Positions 25,911 through 34,478 of a stretch of 64,000 nt of DNA are shown piece after piece. Below the pieces are notes generated by a model. That model had not been told where the DNA came from. It made no database searches and was given only the letters and a program-made list of their open reading frames with translations. The DNA is from JAIEPX01 sp963725255. Its GTDB lineage: Bacteria; Pseudomonadota; Gammaproteobacteria; JAIEPX01. Numbering within the stretch: the first letter of the stretch is position 1; each line of letters opens with the position of its first letter. The translations under genes and the position numbers were made by a program. Location of the stretch: the NCBI GenBank assembly GCA_963725255.1, contig CAVRXV010000004.1, forward strand, positions 186,001-250,000. The letters run 5' to 3'.

Positions 25911-27253
25911 TAGCATTTTAAGTTCGAAGAAGATTCGGGTTTTGCGTCAACCTTAGTTTTAGTGCCTGTAGTTGCTGTGCTAAAAAATCCTTGTGGATTA
26001 TGAGCTTGTTGGGGTTTCAAACCCGGAGCAATTGCTTTTAATGGCTCTGAACCTAAGGCTTCGCCCAATCCTGACACGATAGAGAATATAACCGCGGTGA
26101 GTCCCATTCTTATGAGCAGTTGTTTTTTTGATTGTTGAAAGCATTTCTTCATTGCGCCTTTGGGGTCTGTTGTCAGTTGTTTATATAGCTCTTTCGTAAA
26201 GGTAGCCACACTGATATTGATTAATTTGCCATCTTTAACAGTAGCTTGCACCAATATTGAATCTTTCAGTGCTGAAAATGGATACGAACAGAATCCAGCA
26301 ATCGCCCCACTTGTCGCGCCACCAAGAGTATAGGCTAATTTTTGATTGTCTAAAGCCAATTTTTTTGCAATTTTTTCTGACAGATTATCTGACAGTAACA
26401 TTAAACAGCTGATATTCACTAATCCTGAAAGATATCTGGCACCAAAACCACCTTTCATTAATTGATGAAAATTGTGTCTTGTTTTCCAGTTGAAGTTTTC
26501 AGGTAAGATGTCTGCTTTTTTCAGCGTTGAGAGTGATTCAGAGACTTGCGTTACTGCGAGTTCACCGAAAGTTGCGCCTAAAACATACCCCGTTTTGCTG
26601 ATGGGTGCATCTTCCAGAGGTTTAGCTTCTTTAGCCCCGGTTACATAGGACGTTCTTATTGCTGAGCCAGATAATGCACTTGATGTGCCGCGATAGAGTA
26701 CGCGAACCAATCCCAGAGCGCTTCCTGAGAAATTGGGTATTAGCTTATTATCCTTAGTTAAGCTTACAAGTATAGTTTTCACCGGGCTTTGGACTGCAAC
26801 GATAGCTGAACAAGTTACACTTGAAACTGCAAGGAAATTTACACCACTCCAAGCAAGATTATGTGCTTTTTGATGAGTGACTTGCTCAATAGCAAGAGAG
26901 ATATTTTTATAGAACATTGACATTGTTCTGATAGGGTGGCCGTAGGTAAAGGGATCCTGCAGTGAGATACAATTATAGAGCTTTGACGCTATTGAGGTAG
27001 GTTGTGAGTTTGAAACCAGTTGATGCAATGTGAACGCACATTTAGCGTAATTAAGCGTAACAGCGCTATTATTCAGTACGGTTGCCTGCATTACCAATAA
27101 GGGTCTCATCGCTGACGCAATAGCTTTGCTATCGACTAAATTGGTTACGCTGTAGTTTACGAGAGGATATGGATTTCCTTTAACGGCCCCTGTACCCATC
27201 GTCTCTTTTATCATAGCCAAAGGGCTATTAACACTTTCACCTTTACCTTTCAT
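25910..27253 (-). CDS. Candidate mitochondrial-carrier-like protein
   Basis: A 447-residue protein with several moderately hydrophobic segments. From about residue 130 it shows three related blocks of roughly 90 residues, as in mitochondrial carriers: block 1 has SPVKTILV (156-163), GSALGLVRVLYRG (177-189); block 2 has GATFGELAV and KGGFGARYLSG (267-277); block 3 has GATSGAIAGFCSYPFSALK (312-330), close to the carrier signature GxxAGxxxxxxxxPxDxxK, but with Ser for the acidic residue. Legionella LncP is a precedent of a secreted bacterial carrier of this family. The N-terminal 110 residues and C-terminal polar tail have no match. Assignment is by eye from motifs. Confidence 0.5.
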   Translation of the reverse strand: MKGKGESVNSPLAMIKETMGTGAVKGNPYPLVNYSVTNLVDSKAIASAMRPLLVMQATVLNNSAVTLNYAKCAFTLHQLVSNSQPTSIASKLYNCISLQDPFTYGHPIRTMSMFYKNISLAIEQVTHQKAHNLAWSGVNFLAVSSVTCSAIVAVQSPVKTILVSLTKDNKLIPNFSGSALGLVRVLYRGTSSALSGSAIRTSYVTGAKEAKPLEDAPISKTGYVLGATFGELAVTQVSESLSTLKKADILPENFNWKTRHNFHQLMKGGFGARYLSGLVNISCLMLLSDNLSEKIAKKLALDNQKLAYTLGGATSGAIAGFCSYPFSALKDSILVQATVKDGKLINISVATFTKELYKQLTTDPKGAMKKCFQQSKKQLLIRMGLTAVIFSIVSGLGEALGSEPLKAIAPGLKPQQAHNPQGFFSTATTGTKTKVDAKPESSSNLKC

Positions 27254-27435
27254 GATTACCGCCGCTCTATATAAGTTAGTAGTATTGTGTATATTATACG
27301 ATCAAGATTAACATAATATTAATAAAAAAGGTTTTTTAAGATTAAATTTATAAATAGAATTGCTAATTTAAGGCATCAATGGCGTGTTTTTGCTGGTTTG
27401 GAGGCGGGGGAAGGTAATCAAACTCATGACAGGCC

Positions 27436-27461
27436 AAGCCTGAATATTGCATAAACAATCG
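27436..27461. repeat. REP-like repeat half-site
   Basis: The sequence AGCCTGAATATTGCATAAAC lies here as a single arm of the dispersed element. The rest of the 318-base gap 27254-27570 is AT-rich and shows only this and the inverted repeat at 27519. Confidence 0.75.
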
Positions 27462-27518
27462 TTGCGATTAGTAAAAGAGTGCTGTGGGGGGCAACGCTAT
27501 TGGGTTGACGGTAGGTTA

Positions 27519-27551
27519 CACAGCGTACATTACAAGTGATGGTACGCTGTG
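27519..27551 (-). terminator. Possible terminator of the 880-residue protein gene
   Basis: CACAGCGTAC and GTACGCTGTG form a perfect ten-base stem with a 13-base loop, 20 bases after the gene stop. No U-tract follows, so factor-independent termination is doubtful. Confidence 0.4.
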
Positions 27552-27570
27552 ACTATGGAATTAGTGGCTA

Positions 27571-30213
27571 TTAATCGACGCCAACGGTTACTGGTCTATG
27601 CCCAGTATACTCCATTTCTGCTGATTCAGTATCTTCATCACCACTGTGAACAGCGCTAAAATCGAGATGCCCGTCGTTAGAGTCTGTAGCCACTCCGGTA
27701 TTTTCAGGTTTAGCGACGGCAGCTGGCGGTTTGCCTTGCATTTGATCAAGACGTTGAATATAGATGTCTAAGTCAGAGTCTTTTGTCACTGTGCCGTCAG
27801 CTTTGAGTTCGTCAATAATCTCTTTAGTAGCAGCTTTATCTTGATTAGCAGAGAATAACAAATCTTTCATTTCTGCATCGAAAGTGCGATTGAACATCCA
27901 ACCTTGAAACATATTAGCGGGTTTTTCTTCAAGGAGGAACTGGATGCGTTCTTTCAATGCCTCGGCTTTTGCCTTTGGCGTGTTCTGCAGTGAATAATGC
28001 GCTTTGAATAGATTTTCAGGGCTCAATGTTTCGATGGCTGATCTATCATTAAACGTTGCGCGCACCAAATTAATGGCATCATTTTGTTGTTTGTTGCAAC
28101 CCGTTGGCCTTAAAAGGTTTTGCAGTTTTGTTGCTAAATCCTTCGATTCCTCGGCAGTTAATTGTTGCATTAAAGGTCTTAAGAATTTATTTACGTAATC
28201 AACGCTGATAGTGGAACCACTATTTAAATGAGTGACTAAAAATGCTTTTAGAATTTGAGCGCGTAATTCTAATTTATTTGCTTTTTCAGCAGCACTATCG
28301 CTATCGGCAGGACTTAATTTTGACCATTCACTCAGTTGTAGCTCAGGGTAAAGATAAGTAACAAAGTGAGTTGCTGCTGCTTCAGGATCATTCTTTAAGT
28401 CAGTAAATGGTTTAGAAAGTTTTAGCTTTAATGCTTCTCTTTCGCTTTGGATTGTAGTCTCATATTGATCTACGGCCGCACCAATTTCTGCTTTGACCTG
28501 CTTATCAGTAAGGTCGTCGTGTAAGTATTTGTGTACTTCTTGTTCAAGGTTATCGAGCAGTAATTTATTTTTGTAGAAATTTTCGAATGCTCTAGGATTT
28601 TTAGCTTGAATTTCTTCAGCAAAAGTTAGTTTTGCTTTTTGACGTAAATCTGCCATCAACTTTATGCATTGTTCTGTGGTCGCTGGATAATCAATCACGT
28701 TATTGGCTTTAACAATGATATTCTTGAATAATGGCAGCGTTCTGTCGATGAAGTTTTTCATGTCATCGCCGCTCACTGAGCGAGATCTCAGGATTGGATG
28801 CGTATATAAAGCTATTTGACTGGATTTGCCTTCTTGAACGTTGTCAAAAAGTGTATTAACAAGTTCAATGCGATTGTCATTCGTCAATTTATCGGATTGG
28901 GCATACATTGAAAGCATTTCTGCGTCTTTGGTTTCAAGATAGCTTTTTTTGCGAGTTTCAGCTGTGGTAGTGTCTTTGTTGAAATCCGCCAGTTTCTCTT
29001 TTCGGTATCCAGCATTGAATGCGCTTCGACTCCATCGCCACATTAGTTTTTGTTCGAAATATTCTTTTGGACTTAGGCCATCTAACGTAATTTTTGGTGT
29101 TCTAGATTCGAGCTCTTTGACCATTTTATTATATTCAACATCCTTATTAATAGGGAAAAGAATTTCTAGATAGGCGAGGCGATCTTTTTCATCGGTGAGA
29201 CGCATAAAGGTATTCGCTTGATGAATTACCGCAGGTGCACATTTACCATCTGCCTTCATTTCACCTTTTTCATCAAAAATATTATTTCCTTTGATGTCGT
29301 TATACGCAGATCGGCTGGCGCCACAAATTCTCTCGAGTTGTCTTAGTTCTTCCATTTCGAAATAATTGAGCGTGCGTCGATTTTCTAAGATTGCATCGGC
29401 AAAGTTATTGGCTCGGCGTGGTGTGTACATTTTATCTCGAAGCTCATTGGTCAGCGAGATATCTTTAATACCGACTTTGAGCATTTCTTTAATCGATTGT
29501 CGCAGAACCCAGCCGCCTTTTTCTGTTGATCCTGTTGAAAATTGGAAATCGTTATGGCGGTGAGATTTTACAGTCATCGCCAAATCAACAGGCGATTCTG
29601 AGGTATAAATACCATTTTCAAGTTTGACGATATGTTTTGTCTTGAAGAACATACCTTCTGTTCGATGAATATGATTGTGTTTGTCTCCCAGCTCAGAGAT
29701 AACTTTACTCAGCAATTCACTTTGCTTTTTTTGATCAGCTTCTTTCATCGCATGTTGACGGATACCTTCAGGGGTATCAAATAAACTACATATGTAGTTT
29801 GCTGCTTCCATCGTTTCTTTATCGTCTTGATTAATTTCTTGTTGACGAACGCGAGCGAGTTCTAGACGTTTGTTGAAGTAATTTTGAAGGGCATCACTGG
29901 CCGTTTGTTTGTGTTTTTCTTCTTGGAGATTAGCTTCAGCAAGAATCTCGTCTTTCAGTTGTTTTTGTTGTTCTTCAATTTGCTTGATTAAGTTGCCATG
30001 AGAAAAAGTGTGTAAAGCTTCGTTGGCTTCATCCAGTTTTTCGATGATGTTATCATTTTTTGGTGGGGGTAGCTGACCTACTAGGTTATAAAGGTGTTTC
30101 TTTGCGTCCTGTAGCTCAATCGCCACTTCAGTGGCTTTTTTGGCTTCTTTTGCTGGTGGATTGCCAGTGTTGGTATTACCACCATTGTTTGAATTTTGTA
30201 CTTTGCTTTGCAT
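27571..30213 (-). CDS. Large effector-like helical protein
   Basis: An 880-residue hydrophilic protein of unknown family. The ATG at 30213 has AGGAG at ideal spacing. The N-terminus is Asn/Gly-rich and disordered (MQSKVQNSNNGGNTNTG); residues about 20-150 and most of the rest are helical, with heptad-like Leu/Gln/Glu/Lys content. There is no signal peptide, membrane segment or catalytic motif that I recognise. The C-terminal 40 residues are acidic (SGDEDTESAEMEYTG), similar to the E-block seen in many Dot/Icm substrates of Legionella. That makes a secreted effector plausible; the sequence alone does not prove it. Confidence 0.75.
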   Translation of the reverse strand: MQSKVQNSNNGGNTNTGNPPAKEAKKATEVAIELQDAKKHLYNLVGQLPPPKNDNIIEKLDEANEALHTFSHGNLIKQIEEQQKQLKDEILAEANLQEEKHKQTASDALQNYFNKRLELARVRQQEINQDDKETMEAANYICSLFDTPEGIRQHAMKEADQKKQSELLSKVISELGDKHNHIHRTEGMFFKTKHIVKLENGIYTSESPVDLAMTVKSHRHNDFQFSTGSTEKGGWVLRQSIKEMLKVGIKDISLTNELRDKMYTPRRANNFADAILENRRTLNYFEMEELRQLERICGASRSAYNDIKGNNIFDEKGEMKADGKCAPAVIHQANTFMRLTDEKDRLAYLEILFPINKDVEYNKMVKELESRTPKITLDGLSPKEYFEQKLMWRWSRSAFNAGYRKEKLADFNKDTTTAETRKKSYLETKDAEMLSMYAQSDKLTNDNRIELVNTLFDNVQEGKSSQIALYTHPILRSRSVSGDDMKNFIDRTLPLFKNIIVKANNVIDYPATTEQCIKLMADLRQKAKLTFAEEIQAKNPRAFENFYKNKLLLDNLEQEVHKYLHDDLTDKQVKAEIGAAVDQYETTIQSEREALKLKLSKPFTDLKNDPEAAATHFVTYLYPELQLSEWSKLSPADSDSAAEKANKLELRAQILKAFLVTHLNSGSTISVDYVNKFLRPLMQQLTAEESKDLATKLQNLLRPTGCNKQQNDAINLVRATFNDRSAIETLSPENLFKAHYSLQNTPKAKAEALKERIQFLLEEKPANMFQGWMFNRTFDAEMKDLLFSANQDKAATKEIIDELKADGTVTKDSDLDIYIQRLDQMQGKPPAAVAKPENTGVATDSNDGHLDFSAVHSGDEDTESAEMEYTGHRPVTVGVD

Positions 30214-30474
30214 TTTGAGTCTCCTGTATTAACTCTTAATTACTTTAAGCTATCTGGGGCCAAAAAGCTTTTATTCAAGACTCATTGGTTTAGCTATGGG
30301 GTGAATATTAGCACAAGAAGGTTAAGAAAGTATTAAGGTAATTATCCAGCTATTAGAGACAAGCACTCATAAATCTGAGAGTTTTACCATTTCCAAAATG
30401 CAGGCTGAGTAAAGTTTGAGGAGGAGGGGTTGAAAAGCTGGGGCACGCTGAGGAAATATAGAGCGGATCTAGAG

Positions 30475-30503
30475 GCCCCCTGATGTTGAGTATTACAGGG
30501 GGC
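30475..30503 (-). terminator. Possible terminator after the HU-like gene
   Basis: GCCCCCTG and CAGGGGGC pair over eight GC-rich bases with a 13-base loop, ten bases beyond the HU-like gene stop. No U-tract is seen. The rest of 30214-30511 shows nothing recognisable. Confidence 0.5.
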
Positions 30504-30511
30504 TATCTGGA

Positions 30512-30844
30512 TTAGTTCACCATTTCTTTGAGTTTTTTCAAAGCACGGAATTTCAGGACGTTACGTGCAGGTTTCGCCTTGAACATCATGCTTTCGCCGG
30601 TAAATGGATTAATACCTTTGCGAGCTTTAGTCGCAGGTTTTTTAATACGGCGGATTTTCATTAATCCAGGGACAGTGAATTCCCCAATTGCGCGTGGACT
30701 TAAGCTCTTTGCGATGACATTAGATAATCCTTCAAGAACGCTCGCGCATTCTTTTTTGGTTAAGCCAGTGAAATCTGCTAAATATGCTAAAGTTTCTGAC
30801 TTGGTGTAAGCTTCTTTCACTGCTGACAGTTTTTTGCTAGCCAT
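30512..30844 (-). CDS. HU/IHF-family DNA-binding protein
   Basis: A 110-residue histone-like protein. The first half is the helical dimerisation part (KSETLAYLADFTGLTKKECASVLEGL), and the second half contains the beta-arm region with GEFTVPGLMKIRRIKKPATK and the family motif NPFTGE. It is longer than E. coli HU (90 residues), with a short N-terminal MASKKLSAVKEAY tail and basic C-terminus. It resembles the divergent HU-like proteins of Coxiella, Legionella and relatives. Likely role is nucleoid packaging. Confidence 0.88.
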   Translation of the reverse strand: MASKKLSAVKEAYTKSETLAYLADFTGLTKKECASVLEGLSNVIAKSLSPRAIGEFTVPGLMKIRRIKKPATKARKGINPFTGESMMFKAKPARNVLKFRALKKLKEMVN

Positions 30845-31107
30845 AAAATCTCTCTCAAGTTAATGTTAAATAATGCGATCTAAGGTCCCGTGGACATTAG
30901 ATCCCTAATACTCCTTAATTAGGAGCGACAACAGTATCATCTTTTCAAGTAAAAAACAGCCCCTAAAATAAAAAAACATCGATTTTTATAGCGGTTATCG
31001 TATTGATGTCGGGTAATAAGGAGTTGGCTATCAGCTAGTAAGCTAGCATTTGATGTCAACTGAGATTCTCGCCTAATTGAGAACGGCCGTGATGTCCAAA
31101 TTAACCC

Positions 31108-31136
31108 TTGTAAAAAGGCTAGAACTGAGGTACGAT
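31108..31136 (+). promoter_or_regulatory. Candidate rplM-rpsI promoter
   Basis: TTGTAA (31108-31113) and TACGAT (31131-31136) are 17 bases apart, about 35 bases before the rplM start. The divergent 330-base gap 30845-31173 otherwise holds nothing I can name. Confidence 0.45.
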
Positions 31137-31173
31137 CTGCAACCTTTAAATTTTGATTGGAGCACTTAGCCAA

Positions 31174-31623
31174 ATGTCAACATTCAGTGCCAAGGCAGAG
31201 CAAGTACAACATAGTTGGTATTTAGTCGATGCATCAGGGAAAACCCTGGGTCGTTTAGCGACCGAAGTGGCTCATCGCCTACGGGGCAAGCATAAAGCAA
31301 TTTTTACCCCTCATGTTGATACAGGTGACTATATTGTTATAGTCAATGCCGAAAAAGTTCGTGTTACGGGAAATAAAAGCACCAAAAAGGTCTATCATGA
31401 CCATACTGGTTATATGGGCGGTTTGAAATCGATTACCTTTGAAAAGTTGATTGCAAAAGCGCCGACTCACGCTATTGAGCGTGCTGTGAAGGGTATGTTG
31501 CCTAAAGGACCTTTAGGTCGGGCGATGTTCCGTAAACTAAAAGTGTATGCAGGTGGTGAGCATCCACATACAGCGCAACAGCCACAAGTATGGGTTTTAG
31601 AGGACAGCAGCGAAGCTGCTTAG
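31174..31623 (+). CDS. rplM: 50S ribosomal protein L13
   Basis: L13 is an early-assembling large-subunit protein. From ATG 31174 the 149-residue sequence has the full family pattern: WYLVDASGKTLGRLATEVA, LRGKHKAIFTPHVDTGDY, and the conserved MLPKGPLGRAMFRKLKVY near residue 110. The upstream in-frame TTG at 31153 is not needed, and MSTFSAKAEQV fits homologues. It forms the standard operon with rpsI, 29 bases downstream. Confidence 0.97.
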   Translation: MSTFSAKAEQVQHSWYLVDASGKTLGRLATEVAHRLRGKHKAIFTPHVDTGDYIVIVNAEKVRVTGNKSTKKVYHDHTGYMGGLKSITFEKLIAKAPTHAIERAVKGMLPKGPLGRAMFRKLKVYAGGEHPHTAQQPQVWVLEDSSEAA

Positions 31624-31652
31624 GTATCGATTATTTTAAGTGAGACAATGTA

Positions 31653-32096
31653 ATGGCAATGATTCAATATTATGGTACAGGTCGACGCAAAACAGCGACT
31701 GCAAGAGCATTTTTAAGACCTTCCAAAGCACTGAAGGCTGCTAAAGCTTCAGAAGGGTCTGAAGGTCAAGGCTCTGGCGCAATGACCATTAACGGCATTT
31801 CACTTGACGATTACTTTCCTCGTGAAACGTCTCGTATGCTTGTTCGTGGCCCACTTGTTGAAGCTAGTGTACCTTTAGATCGTTTTAATATGATTATTAC
31901 GGTTAAAGGTGGTGGTGAAACAGGTCAGGCAGGCGCAGTGTGTCATGCTATCGCGCGTGCTTTAGTGAAATACGATGAAACGCTGAAGAAAGTTCTACGT
32001 AGCAAAGGCTTTATTACCCGTGATAGTCGAATGAAAGAGCGTAAGAAAGTCGGTAAACCAGGTGCTCGTGCTAGTAAGCAGTTCTCTAAACGTTAA
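31653..32096 (+). CDS. rpsI: 30S ribosomal protein S9, with an internal insertion
   Basis: S9 binds the 16S rRNA head; its C-terminal tail (KQFSKR) reaches the P-site tRNA and is intact. YYGTGRRKTATARAFLRP, VKGGGETGQAGAVCHAIARAL and RMKERKKVGKPGARASKQF are typical. At 147 residues it is 17 longer than E. coli S9. The excess is an Ala/Lys/Ser/Glu/Gly-rich insertion at about residues 24-41, before GAMTINGISL, within the first beta-hairpin. It is in frame and both flanks are conserved, so it is a true insertion. Confidence 0.96.
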   Translation: MAMIQYYGTGRRKTATARAFLRPSKALKAAKASEGSEGQGSGAMTINGISLDDYFPRETSRMLVRGPLVEASVPLDRFNMIITVKGGGETGQAGAVCHAIARALVKYDETLKKVLRSKGFITRDSRMKERKKVGKPGARASKQFSKR

Positions 32097-32106
32097 TTTT
32101 TTTACC

Positions 32107-32127
32107 AGCCCACAATCATTGTGGGCT
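32107..32127 (+). terminator. Hairpin after rpsI
   Basis: AGCCCACAAT and ATTGTGGGCT form a perfect ten-base stem 10 bases after the rpsI stop, with no U-tract on the plus strand. Probably the end of the rplM-rpsI transcript. Confidence 0.55.
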
Positions 32128-32177
32128 GAGTCTTCGATGATACACTTCACTATTTTTTGAATGATGGAGTGTTTGTT

Positions 32178-32210
32178 ATCCTAGATTCTGCAATCTGCAG
32201 AATCTAGGAT
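32178..32210. repeat. 33-base perfect palindrome before sspA
   Basis: ATCCTAGATTCTGCA (32178-32192) and its exact complement (32196-32210) flank a three-base loop. It has the same form as the larger palindromes at 10546 and 35762 but a different sequence. It may also end rplM-rpsI transcription. Confidence 0.7.
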
Positions 32211-32289
32211 TTAGTGGGTGCGTGATTCCCCTCGTTTATCTAATGAAGCAGAGCCAGTCAACGGCGTGAGCTGCTTGGGAGTAGTTGAG

Positions 32290-32922
32290 ATGACAATGCT
32301 GAAGCGTTCTGTAATGACGTTATATTCTGGGGCTTCTGATATCCACAGTCACCGAGTTCGAATAGTATTAGCGGAAAAGGGAGTTACTGTTGATATATTA
32401 AATGTTGATCTTGATCAGCCTCCTGAAGATCTTATTGCTTTGAATCCTTATAGTACCGTACCAACATTGGTTGATCGTGAATTAGTCCTTTATAATGCTA
32501 ATATCATTATGGAATATCTCGATGAGCGATTTCCTCATCCTCCTCTTTTACCCGTTTATCCTGTTGCGCGAGCAAAAAGTCGATTGATGTTGTATCGCAT
32601 TGAGCGTGACTGGTATAAGTTGGCGAATACTATAGAAACAGGTCGTGGTGCTGCAGTAGAACAAGCCAGAACAGAATTGCGTGAAAATTTAAAAAGCTTG
32701 GCTCCTGTATTTGCTGAGATGCCTTATTTCTTAAGCGAAGAATTTTCATTGGTTGATTGCACGATTGGGCCTTTATTGTGGCGATTGCCTCATTTAGGTA
32801 TAGATTTAGGCAATCAAGCTAAACAATTGACGACATACGCTCAGCGAGTATTTAAACGAGATACTTTTCAGGCGAGTTTAACGGAAACAGAAAGAGAAAT
32901 GCGAGAAAAACATGTCGCCTAG
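32290..32922 (+). CDS. sspA: Stringent starvation protein A
   Basis: SspA is a glutathione-S-transferase-fold protein that binds RNA polymerase under starvation and acid stress. The start at ATG 32290 gives 210 residues and MTMLKRSVMTLYSGASD, which matches SspA N-termini (KRSVMTLFSG); an in-frame codon at 32218 would add an unrelated 24-residue tail. The thioredoxin-like domain (SHRVRIVLAEKGV, NPYSTVPTLVD) and alpha-helical C-domain are complete. GGGAG lies upstream. It overlaps sspB by 11 bases, the classic sspAB operon after rplM-rpsI. Confidence 0.95.
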   Translation: MTMLKRSVMTLYSGASDIHSHRVRIVLAEKGVTVDILNVDLDQPPEDLIALNPYSTVPTLVDRELVLYNANIIMEYLDERFPHPPLLPVYPVARAKSRLMLYRIERDWYKLANTIETGRGAAVEQARTELRENLKSLAPVFAEMPYFLSEEFSLVDCTIGPLLWRLPHLGIDLGNQAKQLTTYAQRVFKRDTFQASLTETEREMREKHVA

Positions 32923-33346
32923 TCGTCCGTATTTGTTGAATGCGCTGTATGAATGGATACTCGATAATAATTGTACTCCCTATATTGCTGTGAATGCATT
33001 GTACGAAGGAACTATTGTCCCTCAAGAATATGTGAAAGGCGGTCAAATCATTCTTGATATTCAGCCGTCTGCGGTTCACAAATTTGTGTTAGGAAAAGAA
33101 GTACTGCAATTTAGCGCACGTTTTGGTGGCGTTTCTCGCGATATGACCGTTCCCATACCTGCAATTACAGCCATTTATTCAAAAGAAACAGGTGGTGGAA
33201 TGGTTTTTCCTGAGAACGAATATGATGACGTTGAAACAGGCGGAAAAAAACATTCTCCAAGTACAACGGATAATAATAATGCACCTGGTGCATCTTCACC
33301 TTCAGGCGCTGGCCCTAAAAAGCCGAATCTTAGAATTGTGAAATAA
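32912..33346 (+). CDS. sspB: ClpXP protease specificity-enhancing factor SspB
   Basis: SspB delivers ssrA-tagged proteins to ClpXP. The 144-residue protein has the SspB core (RPYLLNALYEWILDNNCTPY, VNALYEG, ARFGGVSRDMTVPI, AITAIYSKETGGGM) and a flexible Ser/Gly/Asn linker ending in GPKKPNLRIVK, where the final hydrophobic-basic peptide is the ClpX-binding XB motif. All functional parts are visible. It ends six bases before a convergent yceI-like gene. Confidence 0.95.
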   Translation: MSPSRPYLLNALYEWILDNNCTPYIAVNALYEGTIVPQEYVKGGQIILDIQPSAVHKFVLGKEVLQFSARFGGVSRDMTVPIPAITAIYSKETGGGMVFPENEYDDVETGGKKHSPSTTDNNNAPGASSPSGAGPKKPNLRIVK

Positions 33347-33351
33347 GTCTC

Positions 33352-33924
33352 TCATTTCGTTGCTGTCAGAGTAACATTAATTTTCACTTCATCTTTCACA
33401 TTGTCAGTGCTTGCCCATTCGCCTCTTCCAATGCCAAACGTAGAACGTTGAATTGTTGTTTCACCTTTAGCGACGGATGTTGATTTTGAAACGGGTTGTA
33501 ACTCAAATTTAAGTGTTACAGGTGAAGATTTATCTCTGATAGTCAGTGTCCCATTCGCTTGAAAATTATTTTCTCCCGTCTTACTAAACGAGGTGGCTTT
33601 GAAGGTTGCTTTCGGAAATGTTTTCGCATCAAACCATTCTTGAGATATCAACGTTTTTGCAATATCTGCGTAAGACGTTTTTATAGAAGCGGTATCGATA
33701 ACAATTGTCACGTTGCTATTGCTTAATTGTTCAGCATCAAAATTAATTTCGCCGGAGAAGGATTTAAATTCTCCTGTTACTGGGGCATTATTTTGAGTTG
33801 CAGTGAATGTGATTGAGCTTTTGTCTGGAACAATTTGCCATTTTGGTACGGCTGCATAACACTGTAGCGATGAGACTATAATGGCTGAAGTAATAAGTAA
33901 TTTACGTAGATTAAAAATAATCAT
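33352..33924 (-). CDS. YceI family periplasmic protein
   Basis: A 190-residue protein with a signal peptide (LRKLLITSAIIVSSLQCYAA) and a YceI lipocalin-like beta-barrel: WQIVPDKSSITFTATQ, the GEINFDAEQL strand, FDAKTFPKATFKATSF and LTIRDKSSPVTLKFEL. YceI proteins bind isoprenoid chains. It overlaps the cytochrome b561 gene by four bases, forming a three-gene operon with a second YceI at 34479. Confidence 0.9.
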   Translation of the reverse strand: MIIFNLRKLLITSAIIVSSLQCYAAVPKWQIVPDKSSITFTATQNNAPVTGEFKSFSGEINFDAEQLSNSNVTIVIDTASIKTSYADIAKTLISQEWFDAKTFPKATFKATSFSKTGENNFQANGTLTIRDKSSPVTLKFELQPVSKSTSVAKGETTIQRSTFGIGRGEWASTDNVKDEVKINVTLTATK

Positions 33925-34460
33925 GGTTTAAGCATCCTCTGTAAAATATCATCACGATCAATAAAATAATGTTTTAGTGCGGCACCAACGTGTAAACAAA
34001 AAGTTGCAATGAGGCCGTAGGCTAACCACTTGTGAATTTCGGTGAATAAAAGTCGTTTAGTTTCATCGGGGGTGATTAATGTTGGGAGTGTAAACAAGCC
34101 AAAAAACGAAGCAGGAAGATTGGCGGACCAGGTGAGCAATAATCCAGTGATCGGCAGAGCAAACATGAAAAAATAAAAAGCATAATGTGCAGCACGGGCA
34201 GCAAGTTGTTCCCAAAGAGGTAAATTACCGAGTGAGGGTGTTGTGTTACTCATGCGCCAACTTAATCGGACAACCACAAACATCAATGCAAGAATTCCAA
34301 ATTCTTTATGCCAACCGTAAAACTTGAGTTTTTGAACGCTGATGGGCAAATTTACCATGTACAATCCTAGAGCCAGAAGTCCAATGAGCAATAATGCCAT
34401 CGACCAATGTAAAAGAATCGCTATGAGTCCAAAACGATGTTCAGTATTTTTGTATAGCAT
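33921..34460 (-). CDS. Cytochrome b561 family protein
   Basis: A 179-residue inner-membrane di-haem b-type cytochrome (YceJ/CybB type) with four membrane segments and the histidines expected for haem binding: His14-region (HRFGLIAILLHWSMALLL), HKEFGILAL, and the later HKWLAY and CLHVGAALKHYF. It is sandwiched between two yceI genes and coupled to the downstream one by a four-base overlap; YceJ-YceI pairs are common. Likely handles electrons from quinol or superoxide. Confidence 0.9.
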   Translation of the reverse strand: MLYKNTEHRFGLIAILLHWSMALLLIGLLALGLYMVNLPISVQKLKFYGWHKEFGILALMFVVVRLSWRMSNTTPSLGNLPLWEQLAARAAHYAFYFFMFALPITGLLLTWSANLPASFFGLFTLPTLITPDETKRLLFTEIHKWLAYGLIATFCLHVGAALKHYFIDRDDILQRMLKP

Positions 34461-34478
34461 GTCACTCCTTCCAACTAC

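Noticed and set aside
32218..32289. Upstream extension of sspA
   Set aside because: The added 24 residues match nothing, and ATG 32290 gives the standard SspA N-terminus with a ribosome binding site.
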